Positions 25,101 through 33,100 of a stretch of DNA of 64,000 bases are shown in pieces. Both the position numbers and the translations under genes were made by a program. The number at the start of each line of letters is the position of its first letter. The stretch's first letter is position 1. This DNA comes from Phylloscopus collybita. Taxonomy: Eukaryota > Chordata > Aves > Passeriformes > Phylloscopidae. The notes beneath the pieces were generated by a model that was not told where the DNA came from, ran no database searches, and saw only the letters and a list, made by a program, of their open reading frames with translations. The stretch covers positions 317,501 to 381,500 of the forward strand of contig JAJNNQ010000133.1 in NCBI GenBank assembly GCA_027886175.1, in the 5' to 3' direction.

Positions 25101-25798
25101 GGCTTCTCTGCCACACAGCAGCTCCAGAGCTTGGGTGTGCCCACAGTCTGGATGGCATTAGGAGTGCCAGGGTGGCAGTGGCAGCTGAGGCTGGCCCCTG
25201 AGGTGGCTCTGTGGGTGGCTCAGTGCCACCCTTGTGCTGGGGATGATGTCTGGCCAAGCGGGGGGGGGTTGCCTGCTGTTGGAACCTCTTCATCCCAGCT
25301 GCGTTTTTTAAATTTTTTTTAGGAAAGTTGTTTCTCAGGCCAGGGGTTCTCCTTTCTTCCCTTGGAATAACGTGAAATTTTCTCCTGGATCCTAGAACTT
25401 CTTTGGGGTGTCCCCACAGGGAGAAGTGATGTCACCCACCCCCCTGTCCTGCCTCCTGGGGTGAAAGCCACGTTTTGGGGTGGTGGGGTCGGGGGGGCTC
25501 TGACTGAAGACCCCCGGTTTGCTGTAGCCGTTGGTTTCAAGCAGGAGCCCAGAGGAAAACTTCTCCCGGTCTGTTGGTGCTCCCATCCCGTGGAAGAACC
25601 AATTCGTGTGGGAGCAGACACCCCCTCAGGCTGTGTCCCAGCACGGCCAACACCCTGTCCCTGTCCCTGTCCCCACAGCAGAGTCACCTCCCGTTCCAGC
25701 CCCGGGATCAGCAGCAGCAGCCAGAGGAAGCAGCCTCGTCCACCCCGGCCCGGGGAGCAGCTGCCAACGGGAGCCTGGAGCCGGGGGCTGTGAGCTGA
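9297..25798 (+). CDS. KANSL2: KAT8 regulatory NSL complex subunit 2
   Basis: KANSL2 is a subunit of the nuclear NSL complex with the acetyltransferase KAT8/MOF. Coding exons are 9297-9547, 11791-11969, 13180-13294, 14785-14948, 17979-18145, 19256-19352, 22573-22826, 24825-25010 and 25679-25798. They join in frame to 510 aa (human about 492). The ATG at 9297 starts [10 protein letters not shown], as in other vertebrates. Two Cys/His-rich C3HC3H-type zinc domains are visible: residues about 29-92 ([11 protein letters not shown] to SFCAEH) and about 300-365 ([20 protein letters not shown] onward). Between them lies an acidic stretch ([14 protein letters not shown]) and a basic helical region ([20 protein letters not shown]). 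The C-terminus is QQQQ- and A-rich and diverges from mammals. The intron after 19352 has U12-type signals. Introns 7 and 9 host H/ACA snoRNAs. Confidence 0.97.
9640..9880 (+). repeat. CR1 LINE fragment, sense, in KANSL2 intron 2
   Basis: The 'caggggagatttttactgg' start matches the CR1 3' region, and the 'ggagttggacttggtcatcc' end is a diverged form of its terminus. It is a truncated, diverged copy. Confidence 0.6.
10570..11025 (+). repeat. CR1 LINE fragment, sense, in KANSL2 intron 2
   Basis: This is a CR1 3' fragment. It runs from the 'gctgagggaattgggattgt' block through 'ggggaatggcttcccattgc' and 'gctgcccctggatccctggc' to 'agcatcctgggattctgtga'. Its 3' end is continuous with the duplicated segment that follows. 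Confidence 0.8.
10966..11545 (+). repeat. Intronic segmental duplication, copy 1
   Basis: From 'gcagggatggaactttacat' to 'ggttccaagctccctctgga' this matches 23250-23815 nearly base for base in the same orientation, about 12.3 kb apart. A diverged third copy of part of it lies at 20146-20312. Inside copy 1 a unit of about 140 bp (agctgctcctgtgagccagg onward, from about 11270) is repeated at about 11547 with a period near 277 bp. The extra unit is absent from copy 2. Confidence 0.85.
12995..13030. repeat. Perfect 12-bp inverted repeat
   Basis: Arm TTTACTGGATTT (12995-13006) and its exact complement AAATCCAGTAAA (13019-13030) are separated by 12 nt. It lies in KANSL2 intron 3 in sequence that resembles the CR1 fragment at 9665, so it may have arisen from two opposed repeat ends. 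Confidence 0.7.
13390..13650 (+). repeat. CR1 LINE fragment, sense, in KANSL2 intron 4
   Basis: This is a CR1 3' region carrying 'ctccctgacaagaggctgca', 'gaaacaagggacgggcctca' and 'gttgtcaggcattggaaccg'. It ends near 'gttgggactcaatcc'. Confidence 0.85.
14340..14780. repeat. 49-bp minisatellite in KANSL2 intron 4
   Basis: The unit begins ggaatgtgtgggacagcctg, continues gagagcagggattgctccag, and ends gtaccctca. It is 49 bp long with about eight to nine near-perfect copies. The array runs to the acceptor region of the exon at 14785. The same unit family forms a second array at 24075-24490 in intron 8. Confidence 0.92.
15065..15495. repeat. 51-bp minisatellite in KANSL2 intron 5
   Basis: The unit is gagggagctggggaagtggc, then tggagcacaaaggaaaaggg, then tttggagagct. 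It has about eight copies with small deletions. The last unit runs straight into the CR1 at 15480, and the unit resembles the CR1 'gagggagctgggg' segment, so the array may have grown from CR1 sequence. Confidence 0.88.
15480..15855 (+). repeat. CR1 LINE 3' fragment, sense, in KANSL2 intron 5
   Basis: This is one of the better preserved CR1 3' ends here. Blocks in order are 'gagcctggagaaaaaggagc', 'aactccctgacaggagggtg', 'gaagtggcctcaaactgtgc', 'ggcattggaactgctcaggg' and a 'tgattccatggtgctg' end. Confidence 0.9.
17280..17890. repeat. 21-bp minisatellite in KANSL2 intron 5
   Basis: The unit caggtctccaacccccctgt plus one base (21 bp) is repeated about 28 times, ending about 90 bp before the exon at 17979. 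Because the unit is a multiple of three and contains no stops, it creates open frames of up to 278 codons on both strands. These are not genes. Confidence 0.93.
18490..19254 (+). repeat. CR1 LINE copy interrupted by a minisatellite; its 3' end abuts KANSL2 exon 7
   Basis: 18490-18650 matches an internal CR1 block (cagttctgggctcctcacag, gctcagcctggagaaaaggg). 18930-19254 matches the 3' end (ggagaggtttaggtgggata, gctgtggctgcccctggacc, ctctcccaacccgaagcatt). Between them, 18650-18930 is a roughly 56-bp tandem repeat (gtggaagctcgtgggtttat, then caaggctctcaggtttttgg). The element ends one base or less from the AG of the exon starting at 19256, so the acceptor and its pyrimidine tract appear CR1-derived. 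Confidence 0.8.
19405..19532 (+). ncRNA. H/ACA box snoRNA in KANSL2 intron 7 (SNORA2-like)
   Basis: This has a two-hairpin H/ACA architecture. The 5' hairpin has a basal stem GGCCCTG (19407-19413) with CAGGAGCC (19453-19460, one bulged A). The H box is AGAGGA (19462-19467). The 3' hairpin closes with TGCTCCC (19488-19494) pairing perfectly with GGGAGCA (19520-19526). It is followed directly by the ACA box (19527-19529) and three nucleotides. Length, about 128 nt, is typical. A paralogue is at 25493-25623. H/ACA RNAs guide pseudouridylation. Human KANSL2 introns host SNORA2A, SNORA2B and SNORA34 (recalled), so SNORA2 family is the likely identity. The target was not derived. Confidence 0.8.
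19535..19900. repeat. Minisatellite (gggctggtccca) directly after the snoRNA
   Basis: The array is built of gggctgggctggtcccag and gggctggtccca sub-units arranged in higher-order blocks of about 30 bp. It begins within a few bases of the 3' end of the intron 7 snoRNA. It produces open frames on both strands (Leu/Gly/Pro/Gln-rich) that are not genes. Confidence 0.9.
20146..20312 (+). repeat. Diverged third copy of the KANSL2 intronic duplication
   Basis: It shares 'tggctgtgctcatttaaatc', 'cctttaggggcctctgaaaa' and 'gaacaggaagattttaatcc' with the segments at 11040-11180 and 23320-23460, with more substitutions and small indels. Confidence 0.75.
20705..20935. repeat. Degenerate 'gggagctcctgggtttgt' tandem repeat in KANSL2 intron 7
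   Basis: Repeats of about 30 bp of the type 'gtgggagctcctgtgtctgc' belong to the same motif family as 18260-18380 and 18655-18925 in intron 6. Confidence 0.6.
21675..21960 (+). repeat. Purine-rich (GGA/GAA/GTTGG) tract in KANSL2 intron 7
   Basis: About 285 bp is strongly G+A biased, with sub-repeats of ggaagaggaggaaggggttg and related motifs. The opposite strand is pyrimidine-rich. It has no exon signals. Confidence 0.75.
22151..22191. repeat. (GT)n microsatellite
   Basis: About 20 uninterrupted GT dinucleotides lie in KANSL2 intron 7. Confidence 0.98.
23030..23310 (+). repeat. CR1 LINE fragment, sense, in KANSL2 intron 8
   Basis: It carries 'ggggaatggtttcccactgc', 'gctgcccctggatccctggc' and the 'catcctgggattctgtga' end. 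It precedes segmental-duplication copy 2, just as the CR1 at 10570-11025 precedes copy 1. It is clearly more diverged from that CR1 than the duplicated part is. Confidence 0.8.
23250..23815 (+). repeat. Intronic segmental duplication, copy 2
   Basis: It is almost identical to 10966-11545, including the 'aaaagaggatttcccccc' run and 'aaccttggctgcactctgga'. A handful of differences is visible (for example gtgagcgagg versus gtgagccagg). It lacks the internal second unit present in copy 1. Confidence 0.88.
24075..24490. repeat. 49-bp minisatellite in KANSL2 intron 8
   Basis: The unit is ggaatgtgtgtgacaccctg, then gagagcagggattgctccgg, then gggtcccct. It is 49 bp with about eight copies. It is the same family as 14340-14780, and variant units (gtaccctca versus gggtcccct endings) are mixed in this array. 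Confidence 0.92.
25493..25623 (+). ncRNA. H/ACA box snoRNA in KANSL2 intron 9 (SNORA2-like paralogue)
   Basis: This is a paralogue of 19405-19532. The 5' basal stem is GGGCTCTG (25495-25502) with CAGGAGCCC. The paired change relative to copy 1 (GGGCTC/GAGCCC versus GGC-C/GCC) keeps the stem. The H box is AGAGGA (25551-25556). The 3' stem TGCTCCC pairs with GGGAGCA (25610-25616), and the ACA box is at 25618-25620 with three nucleotides after it. Shared blocks include GGTTTGCTGTAGCC, TTGGTTTCAAGCAGGAGCCC and CTGTTGGTGCTCCCATCCCG. The RNA ends 55 nt before exon 10, a usual spacing for intron-processed snoRNAs. Confidence 0.8.
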
Positions 25799-26625
25799 GC
25801 CCGGCAGCACCGGGGTCTGCACACCCGGGGGACCCTCAGCCTGGGGTCTGCACAGCCAGGGGACCCTCAGCTTGGGGTCTGCACAGCCAGGGGACCCTCA
25901 GTGTGGGGTCTCTATACCCAGGGGACCTTCAGTGTGGGGTCTCTATACCCAGGGGACCTTCAGCCTGGGGTCTGCATACCCAAGGGACCCTCAGCCTGGG
26001 GTCTGCACACCCGGGGGACCCTCAGCCTGGGGTCTCTATACCCAGGGGACCCTCAGCCTGGGGTCTGCACACCCAGGGGACCCTCAGCTTGGGGTCTCTG
26101 CACCCAGGGGACCCTCAGTGTGGGGTCTCCACACCCGGGGGACCCTCAGCCTGGGGCCTGCATACCCAGGGGACCCTCAGCCTGGGGCCTGCACACCCGA
26201 GGGACCCTCAGTGTGGGGTTTCTGCACCCCGGGGACCCTCAGCTTGGGGTCTGCACACCCGGGATACCCTCAGTGTGGGGTCTCCACAGCCAGGGGACCC
26301 TCAGCCTGGGGTCTCCACACCCGGGGGACCCTCAGCCTGGGGTCTGGGGGGCACTCGGGTGCTGGAGTCCTGCTCCAGTGCCAGGATGAGCTGCAGCTCT
26401 GCGGATTCCTGGAGCCACAGGGACCCCCTGAAACCACAGGATGGGCTCTCCAGACCTTCTGCGAGGGGAATCGCTGGAGTTCTGCGATCCTTTGCCACAC
26501 CCCGCTGTGCCCTGGGGGGGGGGGCGGGGGGTGATGTGACCCTGTGATGTTTTTTGGGGGGGGGGGTACAGAGGTTCCGTGCCGCGGGGTTCCCCACAAT
26601 AAAGCGATGGAGGTTGGGTGCTCCG
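25799..26625 (+). other. KANSL2: KANSL2 3' UTR with 31-bp minisatellite
   Basis: The TGA stop is at 25796-25798. From about 25805 to 26350 a 31-bp unit (cctggggtctgcacacccgg, then gggaccctcag) is repeated about 17 times. AATAAA is at 26598-26603. The repeat therefore lies inside the predicted 3' UTR. It produces long open frames on the + strand that are not genes. Confidence 0.8.
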
Positions 26626-26639
26626 TGTCCCCGTGTCCT

Positions 26640-27110
26640 GTGGATGAACCGAAGGCTTGGGGAGCTGCTCTGGGGGGGGGGGGGCTCGGTGTCCTCCCGG
26701 GGAGGGGGGGGGACCCTGCTGCGGCCAGACCCCGACTCCCGCTACCGGGGAGTCCCTTTGGGGGGCGGGGGTCACCCTTTATTTCGGTCTCGGTTTCGGG
26801 CGGGGGGGATGCGGTCCCATCCCGGGGCAGCCGCGATCCCGGTGCTCGGTACCGATTCCCGCCGGGAGGAAAGAGGGGCGGAGGTACCGGCTCCGGTACC
26901 AGCTCCGTCTGGGGCGGCTCCGGGGATCACGGGAAGGGGGGGATTCGGGGCGGGGGGGGGTGCCCGGGGCGCGGATTGGCGGCGGCGGGGGCGCAAGGCG
27001 GGGCCGGCCCGGTGGAGCCATGACGTCACCGCCGCCGCCGGTCCCGCCCCGGTCCCGGTCCCAGCCCCGGCCATGCCGTCCCGGCCCCGCCGTAGCCTCC
27101 GGTGAGTCCG
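26640..27110 (+). promoter_or_regulatory. CpG island with CRE and putative orphan first exon
   Basis: This is a GC-rich stretch with an inverted CCAAT (26975-26979), a perfect CRE TGACGTCA (27021-27028), and then CCATGCCG and a strong donor (CTCCG|GTGAGT, GT at 27102). It looks like a promoter with a short first exon. That exon could be an upstream alternative start of NCKAP5L, whose main CpG promoter is at about 29.1-29.4 kb, or a separate non-coding transcript. No downstream exon can be assigned from sequence alone. Confidence 0.4.
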
Positions 27111-27289
27111 GTCGCTCCGCGGCGGGGGGGCCGGGGGGGATCGGGGCGCTCCTCGGGGGCACCGGAGGCCGGGAAGGGTGGGGGGGGGGGGGGGCATCCG
27201 TGGCCTCCGGGCACCGGATCGTGCCGTGGGAGGGTGGGGGTTGAGCCCGGGGCAACGGCGGGGGTGGGCCGGTTGTTGGCGTTCCGCGT

Positions 27290-28145
27290 GTCCCCGGTGC
27301 CCCCCGGTGCCCCCCGGTGCATCCCCGCTGTGCCCTCGGCTCTCCCCGCTGTCCCCGGTGCATCCGGGGGTGTCCCCGCTGTCCCCAGAGCATCCTGGCT
27401 GTCCCCGGGGTGTCCCCAGTGTCCCCAGCGTCCCCATTGCACCTCGGCTGTCCCCGGGGGTGTCCCCAGTGTCCCCATTGCACCCCGCCTGTCCCCGGGG
27501 TGTCCCCAGAGCATCCCGGCTGTCCCTGGAGTGTCCCCAGTGTCCCCATTGCACCCCGCCTGTCCCCGGGGTGTCCCCAGAGCATCCCGGCTGTCCCTGG
27601 AGTGTCCCCAGTGTCCCCATTGCACCCCGGCTGTCCCTGGAGTGTCCCCAGTGTCCCCATTGCATCCGGGCTGTCCCTGGGGTGTCCCCAGTGTCCCCAT
27701 TGCACCCCGGCTGTCCCCAGCGCACCCTGACTCTCCCCGGGGTATTCCTGGTGTCCCCACTGCATCCCGACTGTTCCTGGCACGTTCCGACTGCATCCTG
27801 ACTGTCCCTGCGGTGTCCTCAGTGTCCCCACTGCCTCCCGGCTGTCCCTGGGGTGTCCCCCACTGTCCCCAGTGTCCCCAGTACACCCCCGGCTGTCCCC
27901 TGCCTGTGTCTCTGTTGTCCCCACCACATCCTGACCGTCCCCAGTGTCCCCACCGCATCCCTGGCTGTCCCTGCGTGTCCCTGCGAGTCCCAGCTGTCCT
28001 CGATGTGTCCCTGCACCCTGAGGCTGTTTCTCTAGCACATCCCACTTGTCCCCTGGTGCATCCCGGCTGTCCCCAGGGTGTCCTTGCTGTCCCTGGTGCA
28101 TCCTGGCTGTCCCTGGACTTGTCCCCAGCGTGTCCTGGCTGCCCC
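27290..28145. repeat. About 40-bp minisatellite between KANSL2 and NCKAP5L
   Basis: The unit is near gtgtccccagtgtccccatt plus gcaccccggctgtccctgga, with higher-order variation. It is about 850 bp long and decays to the right. It yields open frames of more than 300 codons on both strands that are repeat artefacts. 28150-29100 is further GC-rich sequence in which I see no recognisable exon. Confidence 0.85.
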
Positions 28146-29099
28146 TAGAGCAGCTCAAGCAGGGTTGGGGACACTCGGGGCACTGTCATGCCCTGTCCCC
28201 GGGGTCGCCATGGGGACCCTGGTGTGGGGCAGGCCAGGGCCAGCCCGTCACAGCCACGCTGGCACGTCCTGGGCTGCGCTTTGGGCACCGTGTCCCCACG
28301 CCGTGTCCCCACGGCAGCGGGCACCGAGTGACCGGGGGTTACTGGGGAGGGGACACGGGCTCTGGGTGGCCCTGGCTGTGCCGGAGCCGTGTCCCCCTCC
28401 CCATTGGGACCCTCGCGCTGCCCCCGCGGGGCCCCACGCTGGGGGAGGGGATGGCCGCGCTGTCCATCTGTCGGGGCCCCCCCGGCTGTCCCCGCCGGGG
28501 GCTTGGGGGGGCCGCGGGCTGCTCTTCCCCTCCAGACAGAGCCTCACTTCCCCCCGTGACGCAGCCGGAGCCGCCGGCCCCGGGGCCGCTTCCTGCGCGG
28601 GGGGCAGGCGAGGGGCCCACGGGCACCTCAGGGACAATGGGGACCACAGGGACCCGCGTGGCTTCACCCCACGGGGCCGCAGGGGATGGGGACAGCACGG
28701 GCGAGGTTCTGCCCGTGTCCCCCCCAGACCTTCCCCTTGTCCCTCCATCACCCCCAGACCCTCTTCTTGTTCCCCCGCATCACCCTCGGAGCCTCCTCTT
28801 GTCCCCTCCGGTCTCCCTCGTCCTACCGAGCCCCCCGCTCCCCGCAGCGGCGCCGCGGGGTCCGGGTGAACCGGGGACGCGTGGCCCCGTGTGAACCCCC
28901 AAAACCCCCAAAACCTCACCCTCGAGGGGCGAGGGGTGGGGGTCAGGGCCGGGGGTCACGGTTCGACCCCGCGCCCGCCGCCCCTGGGGGCTCCCCGCGG
29001 GCTCCCCGGGCTCCGGGAGTGCCTCCGGCGGCTCCGGGATGCCCTGGGGGGGATCCCTCCGTGCCCCGCCGCGTCCCTCCGGCCGTGACCGGCGCCGCG

Positions 29100-29400
29100 G
29101 GGGGGATTCCCGGCGCTTCCTCTCCCCGGGATGATTGCCGGTGTGCCGGTGCCGCCGCTGCCGGGGGCCCCAGCGCCGGTTTCCCGGGGTTGGCGCTGGC
29201 GGAGCCGCGCACCGGGGGAGGCGGTGGCTCCGTCCCGGCTCCTCCCCGGCCGCGGCGGGAAGGCGGAGCCGCCGCCGCCGCCTCCCAACAATAGCGCGGC
29301 CGGGCCGGGCCGGGATGGAGACGCCGCCGTCGCCGGGACCGGCCCCAGGGCCGCTCTGAGCCGGGACCGGCGGCGCCGCCGGGAGCCCCTGGCGTGAGTA
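29100..29400 (+). promoter_or_regulatory. NCKAP5L: NCKAP5L CpG-island promoter and untranslated first exon
   Basis: A dense CpG stretch ends in a consensus donor (CCCCTGGC|GTGAGT, GT at 29394). The next identified exon starts at 30103 and contains the initiator ATG. The exon 1 start is not determinable; a position around 29290-29320 is a guess. Confidence 0.6.
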
Positions 29401-30107
29401 CGGGCCGGGGCCGGGGCTCAGCGCGGGGACGCAGTGGCACCGGCGGCGGGGGGAGCCCGGGGTGGAGCGGGGGGTGTGCGGCACTGGTGGGGGGGGGGGG
29501 CATCTGAACGCCGGGGGTCCTGTGAACCGGGGCTGCGCATCCCGGTGCCCCGGGGCCGAGGTCAGGCACCAGGGTGCTGCGTATCCCGGTACCCCGGAGG
29601 TGCTGCACGTCCCGGTGCCCCGGGGCTGGTGCCGATTCCGGTCCCGGTGGTCCCGCGCATCCTCGTGACCCTGTGCCGGTGGCGGTCCCGGTCCTTGCGG
29701 CACAGCGGTGCTCCGGTGCCTCGGGGCTGATGCCGGCCCCAGTCCCGGTGGTGCTGCACCATCCCGGGGCCCCAGGGCTAGTCCTGGTCCCGGTCCCGGG
29801 CATCCCTGGGCCGATCGGCTTCCTCTGTACCACCGGGAAGGAGGTGGGCAGCAGGGGGGGGGCGTCCCTGCTGCTCTTGCTGCCGCTGGGATCAGGACTC
29901 GGCCCTCGGGGTCTTTCGAGGCTCCATCCCCCTCCTCAGCCCAGCTCTCCCCGGCAGGTGACACCGCACAGGGACGGGGCTGGGGACACCCGAAGCCAGG
30001 TAAGAGAGGGCCGGGCTGTGCAGGGCCTGCGGGTGCTTCAGGCCAGGTGCCACGGCCTGGGGGGGCCAGCAGGGACCCCGTGGTGACGCGTGTCCCCCGC
30101 AGCAGCG

Positions 30108-33100
30108 ATGTCGGAGAGCGTGGCTGAGGCGCCGGGAGCCGGGAGCCCGGCAGGGCTGGGAGAGACGGGCACCAGCCATGAGCTGCTGCAGCGCCTGCGG
30201 GAGCTGGAGGTAGGAATGGGAACCTCCAGGGCGCAGGAGCACTGGGCAGCTGTGGCTGGTGCCATGGAGCCCACGGTCTGGACCCCGTGGTGATGGGTCC
30301 TGCTTTCCATGGCCCTGCTCCTGGGGCAGCCCCGTCCTGCCGTGCAGGGGGCAGAGGCTCTGCTTGGTGCAGATGTGTCCACTGTGTCCCCTGCTCTGTT
30401 CCAGGCAGAGAACTCAGCCCTGGCCCAGGCCAATGAGAACCAGCGGGAGACCTACGAACGCTGCCTGGACGAGGTACTGTGTCACACCCGGAGAGGTGGC
30501 ACGCGTGTGCACACGCGTGTGCCTGGCCGCGAGGCTGCGTGTGCCCTGTGCCCCACCCCACACCTCCCCTCTCCTCCCCAGGTTGCCAACCACGTGGTGC
30601 AGGCGCTGCTCAACCAGAAGGTGGGTGTCAGGAGGGTGCCCGGGGGGGGCGCTGGGAGGGTGCTGAGGGGCTCCAGGTGTCCTGGCTGAGCCCCCACACC
30701 CCGGCCAGGACCTGCGTGAGGAGTGCATCAAGCTGAAGAAACGCGTCTTCGAGCTGGAGCGGCAGAACCAGGTGCTGAGCGACCTGTTCCAGCAGAAGCT
30801 GCAGCTCTCCACTGGCTCCCTCCCCAAGGTGTGCCTGGGGCTGCATCAGGGCTTGTGGGAGGGCAGGCGTGGGGCAGAGCCCCCCACCCCCCAAAAGCTG
30901 AACACAACGTCTCTCTCCTCTCCAGCTGCCGCTGCACCCGGTGCCAGCACCCCCGGATGTCCCTGTCACCCCCCAGCCAGGCTCTGCTGAGCAGCAGCCC
31001 CCGCCGCTGCTCCCTGGCCTCTGTCTGTCCCTGCCTGAGGTGGGTGCTGGTGTTCCCCACCCCCTCCTGTCCTGGTGTCCCCCTCTCTGGGCTGTGTCAC
31101 CCCCTTCCCCATTGTCTTTTCCCAGTGTGTTGGTGTCACCAGGCCCGTGACACGTGGCTTTCCCAGGCCCACGGTGTCCTCTCCTGTCCCCCTTTCTGGA
31201 TCTGTGGTGTCAGATGGCGTCACCCTTTCAACAGGGTCCCTGTCCCTGTGGTCCCTGCGGTGTCACCTCTCCGTGGTGTCCACCTCCCCAAGCCCCTCTA
31301 TCTGTGATATCTCTGGCTCCAAAACCCATTGCCCTGGGTGTCCCTGTCCCCACTGTGTCCCCATCCCGAAGCCTGTTGTGTCCTTCTCTGTGTTTCCAGA
31401 GTGTCCCCCTCTGGTACCAGGGGCCTTAGTGCCAGCTGCTCACAGGGTGACCTTCTCCGCTCCCCACAGGTGCTGCCACCGGTGCCCTCGGGCAGCCCTG
31501 GGCTCAGCCCCGGCGCCCCACCCCTGGATGCCCTGTCCCCCTTCTTCAAAAAGAAAGCCCAAATCCTGGAGGTGCTGCGCAAGCTGGAGGAGACAGACCC
31601 GCTCTTGGGGCCCCCTCCGGCCTCCCCCGGCTCCCCCGAGCCCTGCGCAGCCCTGGCTTGGCCCCCTTGCCCACTGCGGGGGCCGGTGGCTGCGGGGGGC
31701 TGGCGGGGGACCGAGGGCAGCCCCTGCTCCTCTCCGGAGGAAGGGGGGCCGCCGCGGGGGGCTCTGCTCAGCGCCTTGGCCGAGCGGCTGCTGCGAGGTG
31801 AGGGCGGCGGCTGCTGCCGGCGCAACGGGGAAGCCCCGGGGGGACCCCCGCGGCAGCGGCGAGGGGAGCACCCCGCCTACCTGGGACTCTACACGCCGGG
31901 CGAGGAGAGCCCGGAGGGGGGCTTCACCCCGCTCTCACCCGGGGGCGTCCCCAACCCCCTGCCCTCCCCCAGCAAGGTTCTCAAACTGCCGCCCTCCCCC
32001 GCGGGGCTGCGCCTCAGCCCCCAGCTCGCCCACCCCTCCAAGATCCCCTGTCGCGGCGCCCACCCCGAGGCCTCCCCGGCGCTCAGCCGCCGCCCATCCC
32101 CCGATGCTCCCCCCGAGCCCGGCTCCGCCGAGCCCCCCGCTTTCCCCCACCCCCGCACCTTCGAGGCGGTCGAGCAGCCCCCTGGGCCGCCGGGACCCGT
32201 GGCCGGCGGGGAGCGGGCGGCGGCTTCCCCCCCCAGCTCCCGCCGCGGCACGGGGGGCTCGGCCCCCTGCCGCCGCCCTGGCAAGAAACCCCCCGAACCG
32301 GGCTACCTGCCCTTCAAGGAGCGCCTGGCCGCCCTGGGCAAGCTGCGGGGGGCTGAGGGCCGCGAACCGCCCGGCCCGGGGCGGCCCGAACGGGGCCACG
32401 GGGCTGAGCTACGCCCTCCGCCCCGGGGGGGCTTGGGGGGCAGCCTGAAGCACCCCGAGCCAGCGCACGGCGCAGAACCCCTGGCTCGCTGCTACTCCTC
32501 CGGCTCCATGGGTGACCCCGGCAAGGCGGGGGCCAAAGGGCGCCCCGGCACCGGCCGAGCCCCCTCGCGGACCCCCCCTACGCCCCCTGCCAAGGCCTCC
32601 CGCAGCCCTCACGGCAGCCCCACCAAGCTGCCCACCAAGGCGGGCAAAGCCGCGGCACCGCGGGGCGAGGAGCCGGCGGGCGCCAAGGCCGCCGGGGGTC
32701 CCCACAAAACCTCCGCGGAGCCCGAGCCCATGGGGGGACCGGCGCCGAGCGCCGCGGGGCACTCGGCCATCGAGGAGAAGGTGATGAAGGGCATCGAGGA
32801 GAACGTGCTGCGGCTGCAGGGGCAGGAGCGGGCTCCGGGCGCCGAGGCCAAGGGCAAGGCGGCCGGGCTGGCGAGTTGGTTCGGGCTGAGGCGCAGCAAA
32901 TTGCCGGCGCTGAGCCGGCGCGGGGACGGCGGGCGCGGGCGCGACTGGGCTGGGACCCCCGCGCCCCTTCGCCGAGAGGTCAAACTGGCGGCCCGCAAGC
33001 TGGAAGCCGAGAGTCTCAACATCTCCAAGCTGATGGAGAAGGCGGAGGATCTGCGGAAGGCCCTGCGGGAGGAACACGCCTTCCTGCAGGGACTGGCGCT

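Noticed and set aside
25531..26547. 338-codon ORF after KANSL2 exon 9
   Set aside because: The reading frame runs over the snoRNA, exon 10 in a wrong frame and the 31-bp UTR minisatellite. There is no family resemblance.
26772..28158. Long ORFs of 317-459 codons on both strands
   Set aside because: Products of the roughly 40-bp minisatellite and GC-rich sequence with few stop codons.
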